This document shows, piece after piece, positions 45,201 through 53,075 of a stretch of 64,000 bases of DNA. The stretch is from Gelidibacter maritimus (GTDB lineage Bacteria; Bacteroidota; Bacteroidia; Flavobacteriales; Flavobacteriaceae), in NCBI RefSeq assembly GCF_014062315.1, contig NZ_JACGLT010000013.1:52325-116324 (forward strand). Direction: 5' to 3'. Position numbers and translations under genes: made by a program. Each line of letters begins with the position of its first letter. Position 1 is the first letter of the stretch. The notes under the pieces are model-generated. The model was not told the DNA's origin, ran no database searches, and was given only the letters and a program-made list of their open reading frames with translations.

Positions 45201-45464
45201 TCTTCTCGTATCGTAGAAGATGGTTCTTATTTAAGATTAAAAACCGTAAATCTTTCATATAAGTTATCGAAAGATGTGGTCGAGAAATTAAAGATGAACA
45301 GTATCGAACTATACCTCTCTGGACAGAACTTAATCACTTGGACCAATTATTCAGGATTTGATCCTGAGGTGTCCGTAGAAAACTCATTAATCACCCCGGG
45401 TATTGATTATTCTGCTTATCCAAAGCATAGAATATTCAGTTTTGGTGTCAATGTTTCATTTTAA
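42279..45464 (+). CDS. susC: SusC-like TonB-dependent outer-membrane transporter
   Basis: 1061 residues. The signal is followed by a carboxypeptidase-like extension (IKGTVLDEIGMPLPGANI, about 40-110), a plug domain with VIIGYGSVQKKDLTGSVATV, and the beta barrel ending in an aromatic terminus (FGVNVSF). It imports oligosaccharides together with the SusD lipoprotein encoded 12 bp downstream. The substrate is presumably fragments of the sulfated uronate glycan of this locus. Promoter site B lies upstream. Confidence 0.97.
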   Translation: MKNQIQIQSIRPSYNGNVVFLIFLCCTLFSMSSFAQAQTIKGTVLDEIGMPLPGANILETGTKNGVTTDFDGNYTLQVTPGSSITVTYLGYKTQVISVGTKSTIDITMEPDLQQLEETVIIGYGSVQKKDLTGSVATVNMDKLTEAPVANFDEALAGRVAGVQVSASGGEPGSAMNIVIRGGNTVNGDNSPLYVMDGFIVENFDPGIIDPSDIENMTVLKDASATAIYGVRGANGVIIITTKRAKTGATKITYETRLDVKNVSNTLEVLDPYEFLKLSSEINEGSTTSRFLTVPDEDTGQNILVGTLEDYKNVKGRDWQDEAFRTAYSKTHKLNISSGSDKTRLNASINAVQDQGSLLNSVYNRINGRITVNHKINDKLDATIDVLYTNDIQDGLDVRGSSSYSFMRNLITYNNVANKFIDYPEGYDPLDQVSDEYDLINIVSWHPIVSLKNEYRRRENDRFIANVSLKYKINSDFTFETKGSFNTQFRETGIFNNSNTVYGRLTNKINGINGTKDHQRWKNFSTVNTLNYKKKFDDHSIDGLVGVTLNVRKTSRDRYSSIEIPKYLEGLGINSMDGGTLDSSNDINSTNESRIFSILARVNYGYKGKYLFTASIRRDGSSAFPVANRIGYFPSAAVSWNADRENFIKDLNVFSQLKLKAGYGKTGNDRIPGTARFEFLTDSNASYFYDGQTVSGQRPTSFGANPNLFWETTEQYNAGLDMGFFDDRLSVLVEVYQKDTKDLLINADAALSQGFSSIWTNSGQVRNRGLEISLNTLNVKTKNFSWSSDFNISFNQNSIVSLPEGKPIFGKPNYYQRLSTNQFIVQEGKSLGNMFGYISDGVYQPEDFENYDPTASSHTLIAGQPSYKSNHQPGDEKYKDLDGDGNISGGDKTIIGNALPTHFGGFGNTFTYKNFQLSAFLQWSYGNDILNANRLVFEQMDRPNQNQLATTLNRWSPENQDTDMFRAGGQGFEDISSRIVEDGSYLRLKTVNLSYKLSKDVVEKLKMNSIELYLSGQNLITWTNYSGFDPEVSVENSLITPGIDYSAYPKHRIFSFGVNVSF

Positions 45465-45476
45465 AAAAATTAGATC

Positions 45477-47114
45477 ATGAAAATAAAATTCATTTTAACA
45501 ATAATGCTCACCGCTTTTATTTTGCAAGGTTGTGATGACCAATTAGAAATAGATCAGCAAGACAATATAACCGCTGAAAATCTCTATGATACCAGAGATG
45601 GCGCTTTGGCAGGTTTAACCGGAGCTTACAGCCGCGTGGTTCAGGTGTATAGGAAAGCCGTAATTAATGCCCATTATCCAACAGATTGGACCGATGAAGG
45701 TTTGTACAATAGAAAGGGAATGCAGGATATCAGTAAAAATAACTTTACGGCATCCGATCCTACGTTGACTGAGATCTGGGCTCAATACTACGAAGGTGTA
45801 GCCGCAACCAATGCACTTTTGGTTGGTTTGGCAGATTCTCCTTTGGACGATGACATCAAACAAGGTTTTATTGCCGAGGGACGTTTTTTAAGAGCCTTCC
45901 TGTATTTTGATATTGAAAAAGCATTTGGTGGTGTTGAAGGTATTCCGATGCCTTTGGAAGAAACCAACAAACAACTATTGCCCAGAACCCCTGGGATAGA
46001 AGTTTATAAACAAATTATAAAAGATCTGGAATACGCTGAGCAATATTTGCCTACAGCAGCCGCGGCAACGCCGGGTAGAGCTAATAAAAGTGCTGCCAGA
46101 GCTTTACTGGCCAGGGCTTATTTGTATATGGCCAGCAAGCCGTTCAATGAGGCCGGAGCCTATCAAAAATCGAGTGAATGGAGCAAGAAAATTCTTGATG
46201 ATCCGTATCACCAATTGAATCCAAGTTATGAAGATGTTTTTAATCAATTGGCCATGGGCAATTACGAAACCAAAGAAACCTTATTTCAGATTGGGTTCTC
46301 TTATGCCGATCTTGATAACAATCAGGCCTCTAAATTAGGATCCTCCTTTGGGATGAAAATTGACGACGAAAGTTGTGGTGGTAAAGGATATGCAACAGCG
46401 TACGTCACCATAAATTTGGTGTTGAAATATAGATCAGACCCTTCCGATGATAGAGGCTGGTGGAACGCGAGCCCCTATTTTATGAAGCGAAATAACGACT
46501 GTGAATTGAGTACGATCAATAGCCAGTTTATGTATCCGGTATCCAAATGGCGCCGATTCTTGGAGCCAAACAATACCAATACCAGTTGGGGACCTCACCA
46601 TTGGCCCGTTATCCGGTTGGGTGGCGTCATGTTAATGTATGCAGAAGCACAGAACAAATTATCTCCAGGATCGACAGAAGCGTTAAACGCTGTGAATGCC
46701 GTTAGAGAGCGTGCAAATGCCACACCAATAACTACGGTTACTGATGAAGCTATTCAGGAAGAACGTTTATTGGAATTGGCATTTGAAGGCCAACGTAAAT
46801 TTGATTTGGTAAGATGGGGATTGTTGGAGCAAAAAGTTACACAGACCAAAGCGTTGATGAAAACTTTAGAAAATGACCCTAACTTTATCAACGACGACTG
46901 GACCTCATTAGGCGAGCCTAATTTGGGACCGGATGGCATTCCGGAAAGTGGTGATGAGCCTACCAATCGGAATATCCGAGTGAACGTAATGAATCCATCA
47001 TTTGAATTCTATGATGGTTATAATGATTTTGATCCTTCAAAGCATTACATCTTGCCAATTCCAGAACAGGAGTTAGGGGTGAATACCAATTTAAAACAAA
47101 ACAAAGGCTGGTAG
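45477..47114 (+). CDS. susD: SusD-like surface glycan-binding lipoprotein (RagB/SusD)
   Basis: 545 residues. Lipoprotein signal MKIKFILTIMLTAFILQGC with lipid Cys19. Helical TPR core with GRFLRAFLYFDIEKAFGGV, SARALLARAYLYMA and the C-terminal VRERANA, ERLLELAFEGQRKFDLVRWG and YILPIPEQELGVN, which are conserved in SusD. It caps SusC and captures oligosaccharides. Same transcript as susC. Confidence 0.97.
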   Translation: MKIKFILTIMLTAFILQGCDDQLEIDQQDNITAENLYDTRDGALAGLTGAYSRVVQVYRKAVINAHYPTDWTDEGLYNRKGMQDISKNNFTASDPTLTEIWAQYYEGVAATNALLVGLADSPLDDDIKQGFIAEGRFLRAFLYFDIEKAFGGVEGIPMPLEETNKQLLPRTPGIEVYKQIIKDLEYAEQYLPTAAAATPGRANKSAARALLARAYLYMASKPFNEAGAYQKSSEWSKKILDDPYHQLNPSYEDVFNQLAMGNYETKETLFQIGFSYADLDNNQASKLGSSFGMKIDDESCGGKGYATAYVTINLVLKYRSDPSDDRGWWNASPYFMKRNNDCELSTINSQFMYPVSKWRRFLEPNNTNTSWGPHHWPVIRLGGVMLMYAEAQNKLSPGSTEALNAVNAVRERANATPITTVTDEAIQEERLLELAFEGQRKFDLVRWGLLEQKVTQTKALMKTLENDPNFINDDWTSLGEPNLGPDGIPESGDEPTNRNIRVNVMNPSFEFYDGYNDFDPSKHYILPIPEQELGVNTNLKQNKGW

Positions 47115-47146
47115 TCAAAGATTATAACAATTAAAAAACATAGAAA

Positions 47147-48073
47147 ATGAAAAATACAATTTATAAGTTGTCAGTACTGGTCTTCGGAATACTGGTGTTT
47201 CAAAGTTGTGATGATTTAGATGAAGTGGAGGTCCCTAATTTTGATGTCGCTTTTAATACCACCGCAAAAGTTGATGAACCGGTACAATTTACAGTTGATA
47301 ACGCACCCAATTTCCTAAACTTTTATGCTGGCGATTTTGGTCATCAATATAAGTATAAAGATCGCACCAATGCCGATGGGAAAGTGACCATGTCATTTTT
47401 AAATTCCCAAAAATGGGGATTAGGCTCTAACGCTACGGAAACTTTGACTGTTTGGTATTCCAAGGATTATGATGGTAGTGGAACTGCTGAAGCCGTAAAT
47501 AATGCCACCTGGATCGAAATAACCGATCGTTTCGATATCTCTGACCGATATGATTTTGATTTTCAAAGTTCTGGTGAGGTTGATATTTCCGACTTGGCAG
47601 ATGGAGAAAATATTTATTTTGGTTTTAGGTACTTCTCAGATAATGTAGAAGATCGAGGAGCAGAGTGGTATTTTGATGGGTTTGAGATTGAGATGGACGT
47701 TGAAAATGCTCCAGCACCTCTCACCGTTGCCGATATGATCAATCCCGGATTTAAGTCGGTTGACGTACAAGGCATTGTAGATGGTTGGAATGCGGCCAAA
47801 TGGTATTACGATACCGGCAAAAATATTTGGAGAATGCGAGGGAATAGTGATCGAATAGTAAATGAAGACTGGCTCATTACGAATGCCATTAATCTCACAA
47901 AAGTGAACCCGGATAAAGGGATGCCTTTAAAAACATATTCTGAACAGTTGAAGACATTTGAGTATATCTATGGAAAAGCCGGGACTTACACCATCACTTT
48001 TGTAGGTAGTAATGAGACTATTTATGGACAGGAAGGAAATGTGAAGGAATATACCATCACCGTCACCGAATAA
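47147..48073 (+). CDS. DUF5017-type surface lipoprotein in the SusE position
   Basis: 308 residues, lipoprotein signal MKNTIYKLSVLVFGILVFQSC (lipid Cys21). A DUF5017-like domain covers about 30-185 (FDVAFNTTAKVDEPVQFTV, LTVWYSKDYDGSG, GENIYFGFRYFSD, WYFDGFEIE), followed by a second part to 308. Its position after SusD, where SusE/F-type glycan binders are encoded, suggests surface carbohydrate binding. Its core strands (LTVWYSKDY through WYFDGFEI) look like the module in the secreted proteins at 30478 and 48393. Confidence 0.8.
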   Translation: MKNTIYKLSVLVFGILVFQSCDDLDEVEVPNFDVAFNTTAKVDEPVQFTVDNAPNFLNFYAGDFGHQYKYKDRTNADGKVTMSFLNSQKWGLGSNATETLTVWYSKDYDGSGTAEAVNNATWIEITDRFDISDRYDFDFQSSGEVDISDLADGENIYFGFRYFSDNVEDRGAEWYFDGFEIEMDVENAPAPLTVADMINPGFKSVDVQGIVDGWNAAKWYYDTGKNIWRMRGNSDRIVNEDWLITNAINLTKVNPDKGMPLKTYSEQLKTFEYIYGKAGTYTITFVGSNETIYGQEGNVKEYTITVTE

Positions 48074-48124
48074 CGGTTTTTAGATAAACGTCTTTTTAGA
48101 TCGTGTCTTATAGATTATAGAAAG

Positions 48125-48167
48125 CCCCGAACAGTGCAAACATTTTTTGCCACAGTTTGGGGTTTTT
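48125..48167 (+). terminator. Terminator of the susCD operon
   Basis: CCCCGAACAGTG (48125-48136) pairs with CACAGTTTGGGG (48151-48162), one mismatch and one wobble, then five T. Confidence 0.7.
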
Positions 48168-48296
48168 ACGTTTATAACCATAGGCCAAAATAGGAAGATT
48201 GCGCTACTGGTTGTTTAAGTAGAGTGTGAGTTTAAAAGATCGGAAGACAGCATTATACTTATGAAAATCAAGGGATAATATCAGGATTGAACAATA

Positions 48297-48356
48297 TAGC
48301 CCCCTTTCATTACGAGTTAGCCCCCCCTTTTTAACACATCTAAAATGCTATATTTA
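48297..48356 (+). promoter_or_regulatory. Tandem C-tract operator plus -7 element (site C)
   Basis: TAGCCCCC (C-tract 48300-48304) and TTAGCCCCCCC (48321-48327) are 21-23 bp apart depending on alignment of the C-runs. TATATTTA (48349-48356) starts 22 bp after the last C. The gene ATG is at 48393. Confidence 0.7.
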
Positions 48357-48392
48357 CTAAAACAAATCTTTTAATCTTAAAACAAAATCAAT

Positions 48393-49889
48393 ATGAAAAA
48401 AATTACTCTTAAAATCTCACTGCTACTCCTATTGAGTGTAGTAACGTATTCAATGAATGCCCAAGTCACTTATTACGAGGATTTCAGGTATGAAAATACA
48501 GAGAGAGGATTTACCGTTCAGAAAGTATCCTTGGGTGGCCATGATGCCAATCAAGTTGGAAAACGAGTCAATGATATCGTGGGGCCACAAGGCTCTGCTG
48601 GAGACGATTCCAATGGCCAATTCGATCCTACCTCAAGGCCGGACGAGAGAATCCCTGACGGTAGAACACGCGATCAAAGAGCCATTGCATTTACCAATAC
48701 CTCTGGATCAGCCGATGATAACAATCAGGCCAACTATGCTATTGAGGCTTGGGCATTAATGACCAATCAAGATCTCTCAACAGTCAATTCTCCTATGGTT
48801 TCGTTCTGGACGCAACAACGTTTTGTATTTGGAGCTGGCGCTACTTTAACGGTTTGGGTGTCTGAAAACTATACTCACGGTGATGCACCGAGTACTGCTA
48901 CTTGGACCAATGAAACTTCCAATATTGTGGGAGCTATAGCTACCTCAGGGGTCGCTCCTCAAACCTATGTGAAAGGTGAACTGGATTTATCCGCCTATAC
49001 AGGGAATTCGGTTACCGTGGCTTTTAAAATGGAAACCAACGATGCAGCTTTTGAAGAAGGAGTGATGCAGCATGGCACTTTTTATATTTCGGATGTTGCT
49101 TTTGGCGCGGCTCCCCAACAAGTTGCCAATGGTGCATTCAGCGCACTGAATATCAGTGCTTCAGGGCAGGCCAATATTTTTAATACACCAAGCGCCTCTA
49201 TCTCAGAGAGCAATTTTAGCAATACCTCAAAGTGGGCTAATGTCTTAACTGATGACGTTGCCACACCGAGATTGCAAAATGGTATTACCGTACCTGCGGG
49301 AGAAGGCTATAAGTTTGAAGTTTCAGGAGCCTATAAACCTATTGTGGTCACCGAAGTAAGATATATTTTAGCCAATGGGACGTCCAATAAGGGAGAGCCA
49401 GGTGAGTCAAAATGGATTGTACAGGGAAGTAATGACGACGCCAACTGGGATGATTTGAGTGCGCCTTTAGGTATGTTTTCCAATAACTCAGGTGCTGGTA
49501 CTGAATATCCTATTGCTCTAAATACAACTAAAGCCTATAGATATTACCGGTTCGTTTTAGCGTCTGAATGGATTCCAACCAATGCGTATACGGCATTGCA
49601 GCAATTGGATTTTACGGTGGATGATTCGGTATTATCGGTATCCGAATTTGAAATGGCAACGGAGGCAATTGCCGTCTACCCCAACCCGACTAGAGGCATT
49701 ATTAATATTAAATTGCCTTCAACTTTAAAAATTCAAAAAGTTGCACTGATAGACGTAACTGGAAAGGAAGTATTTAATCAAGATAGCGGACTTGGAATTG
49801 ATGTTTCTAACTTTTCTAAAGGATTGTACATTCTAACAGTTCAAACCCAAGATGGCGCTATCACCAGTAAAAAAGTATTGATCAACTAA
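48393..49889 (+). CDS. Secreted putative carbohydrate-binding protein with T9SS sorting domain
   Basis: 498 residues with a signal peptide (SMNAQ end). Three parts: residues 26-238 share a clear common pattern with residues 556-760 of the DUF4955 protein at 30478 (GKRVNDI, RPDERIP, RDQ, SFWTQQR, LTVWVSENY, ATWTNET, QTYVKGELDLSAY, GTFYISDV); residues 262-410 look like an F5/8-type C (discoidin) domain with SKWIVQGSNDDANWDDL and YRYYRFVL; residues 425-498 are a type IX sorting domain (AVYPNPTRGIINI). No catalytic domain is evident, so it is probably a surface or released glycan binder. Its own operator (site C) shows it is a locus member. Confidence 0.8.
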   Translation: MKKITLKISLLLLLSVVTYSMNAQVTYYEDFRYENTERGFTVQKVSLGGHDANQVGKRVNDIVGPQGSAGDDSNGQFDPTSRPDERIPDGRTRDQRAIAFTNTSGSADDNNQANYAIEAWALMTNQDLSTVNSPMVSFWTQQRFVFGAGATLTVWVSENYTHGDAPSTATWTNETSNIVGAIATSGVAPQTYVKGELDLSAYTGNSVTVAFKMETNDAAFEEGVMQHGTFYISDVAFGAAPQQVANGAFSALNISASGQANIFNTPSASISESNFSNTSKWANVLTDDVATPRLQNGITVPAGEGYKFEVSGAYKPIVVTEVRYILANGTSNKGEPGESKWIVQGSNDDANWDDLSAPLGMFSNNSGAGTEYPIALNTTKAYRYYRFVLASEWIPTNAYTALQQLDFTVDDSVLSVSEFEMATEAIAVYPNPTRGIINIKLPSTLKIQKVALIDVTGKEVFNQDSGLGIDVSNFSKGLYILTVQTQDGAITSKKVLIN

Positions 49890-49918
49890 AAGTAAAATCG
49901 TAAAATACATTAAATTAG

Positions 49919-49963
49919 AAAAAACACTTTATTCACGGTTAGATATGGGTAAAGTGTTTTTTT
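49919..49963 (+). terminator. Rho-independent terminator
   Basis: AAAACACTTT (49921-49930) pairs with AAAGTGTTTT (49951-49960), followed by further T. Confidence 0.8.
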
Positions 49964-50103
49964 ATGCCTATTCTTTAAGGTTAATGTGAATATGGGCCTA
50001 TTGTATCTTAGCTAAGGTGTCACTTAACCGTTGTGCCATTTCAATATTGATTGGTGTTTTAGTGGTGCCAAATCAGCGAATTCATCCAAAATGACCAAAA
50101 GAG

Positions 50104-50158
50104 ACCCCTTCAATGACCTTTTATACCGCCCTAAATGCTGTAATTCGTCTTTACTTTG
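50104..50158 (+). promoter_or_regulatory. Degenerate tandem C-tract plus -7 element (site E, GH88 operon)
   Basis: ACCCCTT (C-tract 50105-50108) and ACCGCCCT (50126-50131) are 21-23 bp apart. TTACTTTG (50151-50158) is seven of eight to TANNTTTG and starts 20 bp after the last C. Weaker than sites A-C. The GH88 ATG is at 50207. Confidence 0.5.
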
Positions 50159-50206
50159 TTACTATAAATTGTTGACCAGCAATAAAACCAATTTAAATTT
50201 AAAAAA

Positions 50207-51478
50207 ATGAAACATTCCCTATTAAAATCTATTCAGCCTATAAAGCGATCTTACATGATTGCTTTAGTTTGTATTGCCGTAGTAGGCGTCAGCTGCAAAA
50301 ATCTGGACAAGAAAGAGGTGGCCACCGCCGAAGCCTCCCAAACACCTGAAACACCATCTTTTGATCTCAAGAGCGCTATTGCTGATGTAGATTCACAATT
50401 GGAAATATCTGTACCAAAATTAACCGACTTGACCAAACATCCAAGATTGATAGAAACCAATGAAACAGAATGGAAAGAAGTGAATAATCATAAATTAGTA
50501 TGGACTTCTGGTTTTTACCCTGGTATCTTATGGTATGCTTATGAGGTTACGGGGAAAGACAAGTGGAAAGAAGAAGCGATAAAACGTACGGAAGTTTTTG
50601 AGAACTTTAAAAATATTACTGAGCATCATGATATTGGATTTATGATGTATCCAGCTTACGGCTTGGGTTATGAAATTGGCGGAAAAGAAGAATATAAAGA
50701 TATCCTGTTAACCTCTGCTAACTCTTTGGCCTCTCGATTTAACCCGAAGGTGGGCACGATTAGATCATGGTCAAATAAAATGCATCCGCGGTGGCAACAG
50801 CATATTACCATCATAGATAATATGCTTAATTTGGAGTTGCTCTTCTGGGCCGCCAAACATGGTGGTGACCAAAAGTTCTATGATATCGCGGTGACCCATG
50901 CTGAAACCACTATGAAAAATCATTTCCGTCCGGATTATACCTCTTGGCACGTTTTGGAATATGACTCTATTAATGGTAATATTCTTAATCATCATACCAA
51001 ACAAGGTTTTAGTGATGACAGCCGTTGGTCGCGAGGACAGGCATGGGGAGTGTATGGCTATACCATGGTCTATAAGGAAACAAAAGACAAAAAATTCTTG
51101 GATTTTGCACAGAAGATAACCGACAAATATTTAGAGTTACTTCCAGAAGACATGGTTCCATGCTGGGATTTTGATGTGGCTCAAGATCCAAATGAAGAAA
51201 AGGACGCTTCTGCTGCCGCAATTGTTGCCAGTGCATTGCTGGATCTAAGTATTATGGTTGAGTCTAAGGAAGATCAAGAACGTTATTATAACGCAGCTAT
51301 CAAAATGCTATCTTCATTGGCTTCAAGCAATTATTCAGGAGTTGGAAAAGCAGATTCATTTTTATTACACTCCACAGGAGCCAAATCATTAGGGCATGAA
51401 ATTGATGTAGCTCTTATTTATGCCGATTATTATTATATTGAAGCATTGTCCCGATTACAAAAAATGCAAACCCAATAA
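50207..51478 (+). CDS. GH88 unsaturated glucuronyl/chondroitin-disaccharide hydrolase
   Basis: 423 residues, lipoprotein-like signal (VVGVSC, Cys30). Alpha/alpha-barrel GH88 features: LVWTSGFYPGILWYAYE, HHDIGFMMYPAYG (Asp142), TIIDNMLNLELLFWAAKHGGD (Asp204) and WSRGQAWGVYGYTM. The two Asp correspond to the catalytic pair of the family. GH88 removes the 4,5-unsaturated uronic acid left at the non-reducing end by lyases. Located in the periplasm, it releases unsaturated uronate for the Kdu pathway. It probably heads an operon reaching at least 60051. Confidence 0.94.
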   Translation: MKHSLLKSIQPIKRSYMIALVCIAVVGVSCKNLDKKEVATAEASQTPETPSFDLKSAIADVDSQLEISVPKLTDLTKHPRLIETNETEWKEVNNHKLVWTSGFYPGILWYAYEVTGKDKWKEEAIKRTEVFENFKNITEHHDIGFMMYPAYGLGYEIGGKEEYKDILLTSANSLASRFNPKVGTIRSWSNKMHPRWQQHITIIDNMLNLELLFWAAKHGGDQKFYDIAVTHAETTMKNHFRPDYTSWHVLEYDSINGNILNHHTKQGFSDDSRWSRGQAWGVYGYTMVYKETKDKKFLDFAQKITDKYLELLPEDMVPCWDFDVAQDPNEEKDASAAAIVASALLDLSIMVESKEDQERYYNAAIKMLSSLASSNYSGVGKADSFLLHSTGAKSLGHEIDVALIYADYYYIEALSRLQKMQTQ

Positions 51479-51486
51479 ATTTTCAG

Positions 51487-53013
51487 ATGATGTTTATATT
51501 TAATAGGCCTTTTTTTATTCTGATATTAACTGCCTCTTTCCTTCTGAATTGTAAGGAGAAAAATACTGGTGTCGCAGAAGACCACAAGGAAAAGTCACAG
51601 CCCAATTTACTGTTTATTTTCCCTGATCAATTTCGTAATGCCGCTATTGGTATCAATAATCAAGATCCCGTGATCACACCCAATATTGATAAAATGGCTG
51701 GCGAAGGCATGATTGTTTCCAATGCCATCAGTAGTTATCCACTGTGTAGTCCATATCGCGGGATGTTAATGACGGGCCTATTGCCTTATCACAACAATCT
51801 ACTGACCAACAGTAATTCACAGCGCTATAAATACGATAATTCTTGGCAAAAGGACGATATCAGTTTTTCTGATGTGTTAGTCGAAAATGGTTATGATGCG
51901 GGATACGTTGGTAAATTGCATTTGACCTCACCACCACCCATTGCAGGTAAGGACTCCGTCATTTGGGATGCCTATACCCCTAAGGAATTCCGCCACGGAT
52001 TCAATTTCTGGTATTCTTACGGCACCTTTGATCAGCACAACAACCCACACTATTGGATCAATGACGCCAAAGAGGACGAGTTGACTCAAATCAATGAATG
52101 GTCGGCAAAACATGAGGCCGATGTGATTATTGACTACTTAAAGAATCCATCTGCCGAAACACGCAGTAAAGATAAACCGTTCGCTTTGTTCTGGTCCGTA
52201 AATCCACCACATCCACCTTATCATTATGTTCCCGAAAAATATATGAAATTCTATGAAGACAAATCTCTTGATGAATTGCTGGTAAGGGATAATGTCGATT
52301 TGGAAACGGCTGCCAAAGACTTGGCATTCCATAAAGGCGCTACCAGAGGCCGCACCAATTTGGCTAAAGACCACGTTGCTGAATATTTTGCCATGGTTAC
52401 CGGTGTTGATGAACAAATCGGCCGTGTCTTGGAGGCCTTGGAAGAAGAAGGTTTGGACGACAATACCATTGTGGTGCTAACTTCCGATCACGGTGAAATG
52501 ATGGGCAGTCACGGATTGATGTCAAAAAATATCTGGTACGAAGAATCCATTAATGTGCCGTTCATTATCCGCTGGCCAGAACGTTTAAAAGCGGGGCAAA
52601 AATCGGATCTATTGATCAGCCCTACGGATATTATGCCAACCATTTTAAATATGATGGGCGCTACCAAAGGCATCCCTTCAGATTTGGATGGAAAGGACCT
52701 TTCCAGTCTTATTTTGGAGGATAAAGGTGACGAACCACAATCGGTCATGTATTATTTTATTGAGGAAGGCCAGCCTGCCTCAGGACATCGCGGTTTACGC
52801 ACCAAAAGATTTACCTACGTGATTACTTTAGATGGCAAGGACCAAGAGCGGAATATACTTTTTGACAACCAGGAAGATCCTTATCAAATGAATAATATTG
52901 CCGATTCTGCTCCTGATATCAAAGAGAAATTGCATCAAGACTTGTTGGAGCAATTAAAATTGAAAAAAGATCCGTGGTTGGAGCGTTATAAGGAACTTCA
53001 AAAAAATAAGTGA
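51487..53013 (+). CDS. Family S1 sulfatase lipoprotein (CSPYR type)
   Basis: 508 residues, lipoprotein signal with lipid Cys22. Alkaline-phosphatase-fold sulfatase: PNLLFIFPDQFR with metal ligand Asp47, formylglycine motif CSPYRGMLMTG (Cys87), GYDAGYVGKLHL, and the distal metal site VLTSDHGEMMGSHG. The motif has Tyr where Ser is common, but C-x-P-x-R is kept, so maturation to formylglycine is expected. Removes sulfate esters from glycan fragments in the periplasm; linkage specificity cannot be read. It starts 9 bp after the GH88 gene. Confidence 0.95.
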   Translation: MMFIFNRPFFILILTASFLLNCKEKNTGVAEDHKEKSQPNLLFIFPDQFRNAAIGINNQDPVITPNIDKMAGEGMIVSNAISSYPLCSPYRGMLMTGLLPYHNNLLTNSNSQRYKYDNSWQKDDISFSDVLVENGYDAGYVGKLHLTSPPPIAGKDSVIWDAYTPKEFRHGFNFWYSYGTFDQHNNPHYWINDAKEDELTQINEWSAKHEADVIIDYLKNPSAETRSKDKPFALFWSVNPPHPPYHYVPEKYMKFYEDKSLDELLVRDNVDLETAAKDLAFHKGATRGRTNLAKDHVAEYFAMVTGVDEQIGRVLEALEEEGLDDNTIVVLTSDHGEMMGSHGLMSKNIWYEESINVPFIIRWPERLKAGQKSDLLISPTDIMPTILNMMGATKGIPSDLDGKDLSSLILEDKGDEPQSVMYYFIEEGQPASGHRGLRTKRFTYVITLDGKDQERNILFDNQEDPYQMNNIADSAPDIKEKLHQDLLEQLKLKKDPWLERYKELQKNK

Positions 53014-53075
53014 GGGTGCCATTCAGCCTTTGGTATGAAACATGCATCTCTGGCGTTAATTAAATTGATAAAAAA

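Larger units (their letters stand above)
48074..48392. other. 319-bp intergenic region
   Basis: Contains the terminator at 48125-48167 and promoter site C. Otherwise no gene seen. Confidence 0.6.
49890..50206. other. 317-bp intergenic region
   Basis: Contains the terminator at 49919-49963 and the degenerate promoter site E; no further gene seen. Confidence 0.6.
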
